Assembly: GCA_030374765.1 (NCBI GenBank)
Contig: JARGXX010000115.1
Span: 124,001-188,000, forward strand
Direction: 5' to 3'
DNA: 64,000 nt
Source of the DNA: Agarophyton chilense
Taxonomy: Eukaryota > Rhodophyta > Florideophyceae > Gracilariales > Gracilariaceae
This document shows, in pieces, positions 56,220 to 64,000 of this stretch. Each line of letters begins with the position of its first letter. Position 1 is the stretch's first letter. A program made the translations under genes and the position numbers. The notes beneath the pieces are model-generated. The model had not been told where the DNA came from, did not search any database, and saw only the letters and a program-made list of their open reading frames with translations.

Positions 56220-57713
56220 GTGGCTGCCGATTCGTCGGTGAGCGATGACCCACAGGATCTTTATGGGCGCTCTTCCCGCTCAAAGCGGTCTTCTGCCACC
56301 TACGGGGCCATCCGGTCGCGCCCCAAGGGTCGGCGACATCCGGGCCTCAAACCCTTGAAGCCCACCAACCCTCTGTACAGGACACTCCTGTCCTACAGGT
56401 ATTACCGGCTAGAAGATTCCTCTTTAGGTCGGACACCGCGTGACACGGGTGAAGTGAAAGACTGCATCAAGCGGATGCAGCTTTCACTTCGTAACCAGTC
56501 GTTTACTGGGGATGATCCAATTCTGGTCTTGGATTTCCTACACCACTTTGTAGCGGAAGCCGATATACTCGGAATGAACGAAGGACAAGCCTACGTGGCG
56601 CTACCCTACTTTCTACGGGGTGTCGCTGAAGATCAGTTTTTGTCGGTTCGGGGCTCGTCGCGAGCCTCCGAAGGAGGTGTGACCTGCTGGCCCGAGGCCG
56701 TGCAGTACCTCCTGCGTTCCTACGCAACCAACACCGCGATACAAGCGGCGATACTCGCTTTGCGAGACACTCGACAACGCTCCGGCGAGCTCGAGACCGA
56801 TTACTCGGTACGCCTGAATAAGGCTTTCCACCGTTGTGGTAATGTATACCCCGCTGTGGAACGCTGTACGATGTTCCTTGATGGCTTGGATCCAGCCATC
56901 AAGACTCTTGTCGCCCGTTACAGGGAACAAGAGCCGAAGGTGACCTACCTTGAACTCGTACAGTTTGCCCGCGCAGAGGGAGATGCACTACGTGCACGCT
57001 ATCCGGGAACCCGGTCGAAGGCCGCTAAAGCATTGCTGCTTGAGTCGGACTCTTCTTCACCGTCATTTGCGACGGATGGCATCCCCAGACAGGGTTATGA
57101 CAATATGAATGTCATCCATCACGATGGTTTATCTATTCCAACAACGGAATTACCGTCTACGACGGATGGCTCGGTTGACTCAACCGCAAGAAACACGGAG
57201 AACGGGCAGGTCTTTTATCTAAATGACCGCCGCACTCCGGCCCCCCGTATGCCGTACTCGAACGGAATGACACGAAGTCAGCGCCCTGGATGGGTAGGAA
57301 ACCGGGAGCCCGGAAGATACACCGATGCTCGGAATGCCGTAGCGCGAAACGCGGGAGTGACGTTGGTGTGCCACTTGTGCTACGAGCGCGGGCACACCTC
57401 CCCGCAATGCCTTTTATCGCTACGCGATATGGCGCGAGTGGTGGATAATTACGAAGCCCTCTCCCCGCAGGAGAAGGGCTCCGTGCCACTCACGTCATAT
57501 CTCCGCGCGAAGACAGACTTCCCCAACGCATTCGCTCACACTCCGAATTCTCGGTACAAACCGGCTCAGCCGGCACGCTCTGCACCAGCGCCAAACCACG
57601 CTGGTGGATCTCAACCCGCTCCTGCGGTAGCTACCGTGCAACGGAATCATGCACTCGTTGCCGAGGAAGTCGGGCCTTCGCCCGACCAGGACCCTGTACA
57701 GGGAAAAGAATAG
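56220..57713 (+). CDS. gag: gag of element D, 5'-truncated, otherwise open
   Basis: 497 codons with no internal stop; the first codons follow a breakpoint, so the native start is missing. Domains: Ser/Arg-rich start, KPTNPLYRTLLSYRYYRL, capsid-like FTGDDPILVLDFL…WPEAVQYLLRSYA, RLNKAFHRCGN, an intact CCHC knuckle (CHLCYERGHTSPQC, about residues 385-398) and a Pro/Ala-rich tail. The family Gag forms the virus-like particle and packages RNA. It ends at TAG 57711-57713, six bases past a slippery heptamer leading into pol. Confidence 0.85.
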   Translation: MAADSSVSDDPQDLYGRSSRSKRSSATYGAIRSRPKGRRHPGLKPLKPTNPLYRTLLSYRYYRLEDSSLGRTPRDTGEVKDCIKRMQLSLRNQSFTGDDPILVLDFLHHFVAEADILGMNEGQAYVALPYFLRGVAEDQFLSVRGSSRASEGGVTCWPEAVQYLLRSYATNTAIQAAILALRDTRQRSGELETDYSVRLNKAFHRCGNVYPAVERCTMFLDGLDPAIKTLVARYREQEPKVTYLELVQFARAEGDALRARYPGTRSKAAKALLLESDSSSPSFATDGIPRQGYDNMNVIHHDGLSIPTTELPSTTDGSVDSTARNTENGQVFYLNDRRTPAPRMPYSNGMTRSQRPGWVGNREPGRYTDARNAVARNAGVTLVCHLCYERGHTSPQCLLSLRDMARVVDNYEALSPQEKGSVPLTSYLRAKTDFPNAFAHTPNSRYKPAQPARSAPAPNHAGGSQPAPAVATVQRNHALVAEEVGPSPDQDPVQGKE

Positions 57714-57735
57714 AGGGAGTCTCCCCTTTGGGAGA
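57701..57735 (+). promoter_or_regulatory. Gag-Pol -1 ribosomal frameshift signal
   Basis: GGGAAAA at 57701-57707 is read G GGA AAA in the gag frame, a canonical X-XXY-YYZ heptamer. The gag stop follows at 57711. A hairpin TCTCCC-CTTT-GGGAGA lies at 57720-57735, 12 bases after the heptamer. Shifting -1 enters pol without a stop. C and A keep the same -1 relation, and C keeps the hairpin (near 43573-43588), but their heptamers are degraded. Confidence 0.65.
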
Positions 57736-60700
57736 GGCGTCCTCAGAGTTGAGGCTGACGACGCCCGAGGCGCCGATGCCTCGCTCCCCGGTGAGAATCC
57801 TGACTAGGAAGGACACCGCAGACGCGGATTCTAAACACCTCGGTGTTTTGCGTCGACCGTGGATACGGATTAGAAATAACCGGATCCCGGATAGAGTCTT
57901 GGTAATGGCCAAGCGTAACTACAAGGTTTACGCTGACCTTGGTCTGCACACGCAGTTTATGGTGAGACATCTCACTGTACTGGATACAGGTGCTGGGCCG
58001 AACTTTATTGTGGAATCAGTTTTACCCCCGCCATTGCGGTCACTCATCCGTTCTGAAACGGTACCCGACGTGTCGGACGCCAATAACAACCCGTTGAAAA
58101 CGGCTGGTGTGATCGACCTGGTCGTCAGGCTAGGGCGGATGGTGGTTAAACTAACTTTTATTGTGTGCCACTCGCTGGCCGCGCCAGTTATACTGGGATG
58201 TGACTACTGTGACAGGTTTGTCGACGCCATCCGCCCACGCCTTAAGCAGGTGGAACTTGAGGACGGATCGACCGTCCCCATTGTTCGTCAACCGCTGAAG
58301 CGGGCATCGAGGAAACACGTTCCTCTACCTGCTGCGCAGAAACCCACACCGGCGAACCGGGATTCTACGAAGCTACGCGTTGCCTCGTCAGTCACCATAC
58401 CCCCGGAGAGCCAGGTTATGGTTTCAGTCAATTCCCGTCAACACGGTCTTCGGGTTGTTCAGCCCTTGCCGTCGTTGTACGAGAAATTTCAGTTAACCGT
58501 TGCGAACGGAATCGTGCAAGTCACGCCGAATTCCCCTTTCAGGGTGTTGGTTGCCAACCTGGGGAAGGCTCCCCAGACGCTGGCAAAGAACCAAGTCATT
58601 GGGTCTGTGACGCCGCACCCGCTCGCGATGCTCCCTACAAAGGTGACGGCTGCCGAAGTACTCGGGATAACCCCCTCTACCGAGGATGGTCTCCCGGTAT
58701 CCGGTGCAGAAACCTCCGGGGAGGCACAGCAGTTGGCGCTCGATAAAACCGTCAAGACGGATGCATTTCCGACCTCGTCGGTTCCCACACCTGACACCAG
58801 GGCACAGCCTACGAGCTACGATACGATAGACCCGATCAAGGCCCTCGAGGACCTGGACCTGAGTCATGTACCGGTCTCACACCGGGACCGCTTACGCGGA
58901 ATGCTACGCGAGTTTACCACAATGTGGGACGGCTCACTGGGTGAGATCAATACAACCGAACATCGGATAGACTTGCTACCGGACGCACGTCCGGTTGCAC
59001 AACCCCCTTACAGGGCGGGACCGAAAGCTCGGGAGGAGGAAGAATTTCAGGTGGACAAGATGCTCCGTGCTGGAGTCATCGAGCCCGCCCAATCTCCTTG
59101 GGCTTCACCGGTGGTGCTGGCCATCAAGGCTGACGGCACTTGGCGGTTTTGCGTTGACTACCGCCGCCTCAATGCCGTCATCGTGAGGGACACCTACCCG
59201 ATTCCGCGCATGGACGAGTGTATAGACTCGCTCGGGGACGCTACCGTGTTTACGGCTCTGGATGCTAACTGGGGCTACTGGCAAGTCCCAGTCCGGGAAG
59301 AGGACCAAGACAAAACCGCGTTTATTTGCCACTCGGGTTCCTACCGCTTCAAGCGGATGCCGTTTGGTTTAACCAATGCACCGGCCACCTTTCAAAGGGC
59401 AATAGACATACTGATGTCGCGTTTCAAGTGGCGCACGTGCCTTGTCTACTTGGACGACATCATTGTCTTTTCCAGAAACCTGGACGATCACCTGACCCAC
59501 GCGCGGGACGTGATGACCGTACTGCGAGACGCAGGAATAACCCTCAAGTTGAGAAAGTGCGAGTTCTTCACCGACACGGTGAAGTATCTCGGGCACGTCA
59601 TCCGTCCAGGACGGTTAATGATCGAACAAGTTCGTATCAAGTCCCTCTGCGAGGCGAAGGAGCCCCGTACTCAAACGGAGCTCCGATCCTTTTTAGGTCT
59701 GGTCAACGTCTATAGACGGTTTATACCGAGTTTCTCGGATATCGCCGCTCCGCTAAACGCGCTACTGCGGAAGGGCCAGCCACCGAAGCTTGCGCCATTT
59801 ACCACCGATCAGTCGGAATCTTTTCGCTCCTTGATTAAGGCAGTTACGACAGCTCCCATCCTATCCTTGCCCAAACCTGGGCTTCCCTACTCCATCGAAA
59901 CCGACGCCAGCGACCACCAGGTGGGCTGCGCACTGTTCCAAACCACCTCCGAGGGGGAACGCAAACCAATTGGCTATTGGTCCCGCACGCTGAACGTCCA
60001 CGAGCGCAACTACTCGGTCTCCGAGAAGGAGTGCCTCGCAGTGGTCTGGGCGCTATCCACTCTGCGCCCATACCTTATGGGCGTTCATTTCACCGTGTAC
60101 ACGGACCATGCCTCGTTGAGGTGGCTGCTGAACATCGCAGATCCTTCTGGCCGCTTAATGCGGTGGCGCCTCCGCTTAGCGGAATTCGACTTCGAGGTCG
60201 TCTACAAGAAGGGTGTCCAGAACACCCAAGCAGACGCCCTCTCTCGATTACCTACGACAGGTGAAGCACTTGCCGACCCGGAGGTCGACGAGATCCCGTG
60301 CTTTACCTTGGAAGGGGAAACACCGACGGAGTCGGATTGGCCCGAAACCGGGGAAGACACCATGGAAATGGATGAGCTACTCGCAGCGCGCGAGAATGAA
60401 ACACCCGTACCCGTGGCACCATGGCTTAGAAGCCCCGCCGTGGTACCGCACCCCTCACGGGGTCTCTCCGATATACCGACTTTATCGGAACCACCGGCAA
60501 TGCCGGAAACACCTGGCCCTCGCGGCCAGCTACCCTTACGGGCGCCGCGCAGCGGTATTTATACCCGACATGCGGTTAGCCCACCATCACCCGTCGCTCC
60601 GTCTAAGGAGGGGGAGGGGACCCGCTCAATCGCGGAAGCATCGCCGTCGCAACGGAAGTTTAACCGGACACCCCGGGCAGGGCCCCCGAGCGGGCAACCG

Positions 60701-61708
60701 GCATCGTCGCCGGACGCCAATCCGCTCCCGCGGGACGCGGCGGTCAACCCGACCGCTACGCAACCCCGCATGGGGAACCAAGGCGCTCGAAGACCCGAAG
60801 CCGGGAACCGAGACCCTACGGACGCTCCGCATCGCGTGGAAGCAACTGAGGGCTCCCCGCACATTCGCGGTCGCACACCGAGCGTTTCGGTCGATACCGG
60901 TACTCCGGCGGGCGCTGCGCAAGCAAGTCTAGCGAGCCACTCCGTTGAGAACGGTACGAACCCCATGGGGGAGAAGGGGCGCGACGACAAGTCGAAAACC
61001 GCCTCCCTTGCCGAACAATCGGAGCCAACCGTCCGCGACGGCCCGACCACCCATCCTCAAGGTCACGTGACCCGGGCGGGAGATCAGACCAATGGGCACC
61101 CGGCATCCCGGTCATTGGCTGACAGTCACCCCGCGGAGGCGGATCGCCGGGACGGTGAACCACTCACCGCCCACGGCGCACCGCACAGCGGAAACTGCCC
61201 ACCAATGGGAACGCCGCATGCCACAACACAAGCGAAGGCCTCCGGCGAACCGTCACCAAGACGGAAGGACCCGTGCAAACTGGCGGTAAGGGCGGACTTC
61301 AGGGAAGCCCCTACCGCCCAGCGGAAACACAACCCGGCCGCGCCGGCAACTTCCGCGAAGCGGTACGGCAGCCCCGGCAACCCGGCAACAACCGCAGAGC
61401 GGAATGACAAACCGGGTGACCCGGAACAGGCGACGACGAGCCCAGCACCACGCGGCGCTGAGGCTCGGGTCACCACCACCCGGCAAGGCCGGCAAGTTTA
61501 CGTGCAGGAGTACGTCCTCGACCGAATCGTTGGACATAGCTACGATGGGCACGGGGTGCTCCAGTACCGGACCCGCTGGTACGGATACGGGCCGGAGTGG
61601 GACACTCCGGAGCCCATCGAGCACCTCCCGCGCTCTGCGGTAATGCGATACCACCGCCTTGCGGGGACCGCACTCCCAGCCACGCTGGAAAACGCCCAAG
61701 AGGGATAA
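57714..61708 (+). CDS. pol: pol of element D: protease-RT-RNase H-chromodomain, no integrase
   Basis: Open for over 1326 codons in the -1 frame of gag; no AUG is needed if frameshifting supplies the start. Protease LDTGAGPN (D86), RT with YLDDII (about 574-577), RNase H (ETDASDHQ; TDHASLRWLL; ADALSRL). The next block, normally HHCC zinc and DDE integrase, is absent: after about residue 890 the frame goes straight into the Pro/Ser-rich linker (PHPSRGLSDIP, matching PHPERGLTDLP in C after its integrase) and a C-terminal chromodomain (about 1258-1310, QEYVLDRIVGHS, RWYGYGP, IEHLPRSAVMRYHR). All catalytic motifs that remain look intact. Such a product could reverse transcribe but would need integrase in trans. 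Confidence 0.9.
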
Positions 61709-62041
61709 ACCGTGAACACGGAATGGAATGGCTGATGGCGCCACGCGCCATCTCCGTCCATGCCCCAACGTGGGGAAGGAAGCAACCGCTCACGCTATCC
61801 CAACGTCGTTGGTGGTCGTGCCAGTTACCTGGTCCGCGTGGGAAGCGCCCACCGTTAAACACGGAACTCCCAGCTAGGCTGGGTCCCTGCAACGCCGGAA
61901 CCCCGGTTGAAGGCCGGTACCCCGGAAAGAAAGAAGTGGACTTGGGAAAGGGCGTCGGAAAGGCGACCCTCTTCTTTTTATTTCTCACTACTGGCAAGGG
62001 CGCCATAGGGGCGCCGCCCTACATTCTACCGGCAGCTCCGG

Positions 62042-63838
62042 TCATTCCTCCGCACGAGGTGGATCCCCGCCCAGGCGGTTGGCTAAGACATCCCGCATGG
62101 CGGCCACATCACCCGAGATCTCGGAAGGGCGAAGCCCCACCTCCCGAAGGAAGCGCGCGATGACCTCGCCCCGCTCCGCGCCAGCGGCGGTTGCGGGCGG
62201 GCCCGCCACCGATGGAGTCGGATAGGAATCCGTTCGCACGGCATCAGCAGCCCCGGATGGAACCGCACCACCGTATTCAACGGACTCCTCACCGGCCTCG
62301 CCGGACTCGTCACCCTCCATCGGAGCGTAACCCGGATCCTCCGGTTCGTTGTCGACCATCGGGTCACCATCCGCATAGTCGCGGTAATAGTCGCTCGAGT
62401 CGACATACCCTCGCGGGTGGTCGGCCGGGACTTCACGCGGCGCATGCCGGCTGGCTTCCGCTCCCTCGCGGCTGATCTCGTGGTACTCCCAGGGGTCGAA
62501 GTAGATGAAATCCCCCACTAGCGCGGTATTCCTCCCCAGTCCGGGGCCAGACCCGCGACGCGGTTGAATGCGTTGGGAGTTCTCCAGCGGGACCTCATCC
62601 CACTGGACCCCCTCCACAAAGTCGAGGAGGCCCAGCATCTCTTCTTCGTTCGCCTCGCCCCCGAGGGGGATGCACATGTCCAAACGGCGGATCGCAGCCT
62701 GCACACGCGGTGGCACGTACCACAATCGGTATTGGTCGTACGCCTCAGCGAGGATAAAAGCCGCAGTGCGGACGGCCCATTCGCTTACCACGACGGACCA
62801 CCACCCCGACTGGGGATCGTTCAAGAACGACGACCCGACATAGGTGAAGACTGGGGGCAGCTCAATGAAGCAACCCCAGCACGCCTCCAAGGAGGACCAC
62901 CAGTCTAAAAGACTGACGTACCGACCACGTCGGTGAGCAGGCGCGATGCGCTCAATCTCCGTGTTCTGGTACGGTACGAAATACCCGGTCCGGGCCCGCC
63001 AACGCCGCTCATCGCGGATGAAGTTTTGAAGGAAGTTCGAGTGCGACTGCCGCCGTTGGTAGCGGAACTCTGCCCGAAGAATCGGTCGTACCCAGCAAAG
63101 GGCTTCTTGCCGAGCGATCGGTGTGCCCCTCCAAGCGAGGGTTTCCAATCCGTTTAGACGGTCACAGTACGACATTTCCCCGCGAGTGCGGTAAAGGTGG
63201 ACGTCGAATTCGACCTCTGGCGGTATCGGGAACTCGAAAGGCGCCCGATGGTGCCTGAGATAAGCGATCCGCACGAGCGCAGCCTGAGCCTCCGCAGAGT
63301 ATTCACCGCGTCGGCGGAGTATGTGGTGTACCGGGATGGCGATACGATTACGCCAATCCCAGGACATGGTCACCACGCCGGGCAGGTCGCCCGGGAGCAT
63401 CTCCGAATTATCGGTGTAGGACTGGATCAAATCCTCGTCGCGGACAGCCAATGGGTGAAACCAAGGCGCATACCGCAACATCGCGGAGCCATGCCGAGTT
63501 CTCGGATTTGCACCCGCAAGGGCGTCGTAGGTCGGCCACTGCGGTGGGTCCGCCTGTCCGCGAAAGCGGGCGCCAATACGGCTGTCTTCGTACGCGAGGT
63601 TGACGGCCGGAGTTCGGTTGGTAACATCCCCAGGGTGGGGCGCGGACCGGAAGCCGGTGGAACCGCCAAGGGCGGGAGTCGCGGATGTGTTATGACGGTC
63701 GGGGTTGGACATGGTGCGCGTTGGTGTGCTGTGGTGGGAATCGGAGGGGGAGGGCGTGCGTGGGATCCTTGGTGAAGGAGGTGTGTTGGTTTCCGGAGAC
63801 CCGGTGTCGGACGCGCTCTTATCATGACGAGCTGCCAT
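62042..63838 (-). CDS. Antisense accessory ORF of element D, intact (598 residues)
   Basis: Open opposite-strand frame; ATG at 63838 lies 48 bases from the 3' LTR. Residues 1-120 are Ser/Thr/Pro-rich; the core (about 122-450) matches the C protein block for block: YAPWFHPLAVRDEDLIQSY, CWVRPILRAEFRYQRRQ, GYFVPYQNTEIERI, WWSSLEACWGCFIELPP, SEWAVRTAAFIL, RLWYVPP. The tail is acidic and Gly/Pro-rich. Conservation is in this frame while the plus-strand frames across it show no shared protein, which supports coding here. Many Trp/Tyr/Arg and several W-P/W-Y motifs suggest a globular, possibly nucleic-acid or protein-binding fold. No family recognised. Confidence 0.75.
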   Translation of the reverse strand: MAARHDKSASDTGSPETNTPPSPRIPRTPSPSDSHHSTPTRTMSNPDRHNTSATPALGGSTGFRSAPHPGDVTNRTPAVNLAYEDSRIGARFRGQADPPQWPTYDALAGANPRTRHGSAMLRYAPWFHPLAVRDEDLIQSYTDNSEMLPGDLPGVVTMSWDWRNRIAIPVHHILRRRGEYSAEAQAALVRIAYLRHHRAPFEFPIPPEVEFDVHLYRTRGEMSYCDRLNGLETLAWRGTPIARQEALCWVRPILRAEFRYQRRQSHSNFLQNFIRDERRWRARTGYFVPYQNTEIERIAPAHRRGRYVSLLDWWSSLEACWGCFIELPPVFTYVGSSFLNDPQSGWWSVVVSEWAVRTAAFILAEAYDQYRLWYVPPRVQAAIRRLDMCIPLGGEANEEEMLGLLDFVEGVQWDEVPLENSQRIQPRRGSGPGLGRNTALVGDFIYFDPWEYHEISREGAEASRHAPREVPADHPRGYVDSSDYYRDYADGDPMVDNEPEDPGYAPMEGDESGEAGEESVEYGGAVPSGAADAVRTDSYPTPSVAGPPATAAGAERGEVIARFLREVGLRPSEISGDVAAMRDVLANRLGGDPPRAEE

Positions 63839-63886
63839 GCCGACTTCCTCTTCGAGGTGTTCGCCCTGTCTTAAGGGTAGGGGATA

Positions 63887-64000
63887 TGAAGAGCAACGTC
63901 CTCCAGGGAGGTTTTTCGGGACTTAAGTTTTTTCCGGAGCCTCCGGCGTGCAACCTCGTTTTGAGTAGGAGTAATCCGTTTTCACGGCGATGGCCGGAAC
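63887..64000 (+). repeat. 3' LTR of element D, partial
   Basis: Starts TGAAGAGCAACGTCCTCCAGGGAGG after GTCTTAAGGGTAGGGGATA; the start parallels C (GTCTTAAGGAGGGGTAGA then TGTAGAGCAAGGCCC). Cut by the window end. Confidence 0.7.

Larger units (their letters stand above)
56217..64000 (+). mobile_element. Element D: chromodomain Ty3/gypsy, 5'-truncated, integrase-less, antisense ORF intact
   Basis: Begins abruptly in mid-gag (no 5' LTR or primer binding site before it). It then has open gag, a -1 frameshift site, open pol lacking integrase but ending in a chromodomain, a 598-codon opposite-strand ORF, a polypurine tract (63871-63886) and the first 114 bases of a 3' LTR (TGAAGAGCAACG…, from 63887) at the window edge. 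It is markedly more GC-rich than A and C. Its internal parts are the least damaged of the three relatives. Confidence 0.88.

Noticed and set aside
1..64000. CRISPR arrays, bacterial operons, ribosomal RNA, riboswitches
   Set aside because: None seen; repeats are LTRs, palindromes and one short tandem array, and the gene structure is eukaryotic.

Overview
The window is eukaryotic, repeat-dominated DNA. It holds LTR retrotransposons of both Ty1/copia and Ty3/gypsy type, a relic PiggyBac-like DNA transposon, MITE- and SINE-like pieces, and a small host-gene island at about 30-33 kb. A spliceosomal intron (GTATGT...ACAG) splits one host gene, a TATA box precedes another, and no bacterial operon features are seen. 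Long nested retroelement blocks around sparse, intron-poor genes suggest an alga such as a florideophyte red alga, or an oomycete. The sequence alone does not settle this.

Layout. 1-2.2 kb: minus-strand copia element (copia-1), running off the left edge. 2.25-7.0 kb: decayed minus-strand copia copy (B'), carrying a solo LTR with perfect 5-bp target duplication (3.4-3.9 kb) and a SINE-like insert (4.7-5.3 kb). 7.39-7.76 kb: MITE. 7.8-22.4 kb and 29.0-29.3 kb: AT-rich units bounded by a TGGCCTCATATGAGGCCA-type palindrome; the largest contains a PiggyBac-like transposase relic (20.1-21.7 kb) and is split by gypsy element A (8496-19774). 22416-28960: minus-strand gypsy element E with target duplication GAAAC. 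30098-32065: two-exon secreted cysteine-rich protein. 33063-33266: small secreted protein with TATA box. 35.5-36.4 kb: decayed coding region of unknown type. 36.7-41.1 kb: copia element B, related to B'. 41122-52239: gypsy element C. 52.4-55.0 kb: two further copia relics (G plus strand, F minus strand). 56.2-64 kb: gypsy element D, cut by the right edge.

A, C and D belong to one chromodomain-bearing gypsy lineage: gag, pol (protease, RT, RNase H, integrase where kept, C-terminal chromodomain). All three also carry a long ORF on the opposite strand between pol and the 3' LTR. Its core is conserved among the three elements although they are otherwise diverged. In C and D its start codon lies only 43-48 bases from the 3' LTR, so antisense transcription from that LTR is the simple model. 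I do not recognise the product. This antisense ORF family is the best candidate here for an undescribed system.

D is also notable: its gag and pol frames are open and joined by a canonical -1 slippery heptamer with a downstream hairpin, yet integrase is cleanly missing, so RT/RNase H is followed directly by a linker and the chromodomain. Insertion order is partly readable: the AT-rich/PiggyBac units and B' are old; A, E, the solo LTR and copia-1 entered them later; C abuts the truncated end of B. About 35 differences separate the two A LTRs (603 bp each), versus far fewer for C and E (counts by eye), so A is older than C and E.
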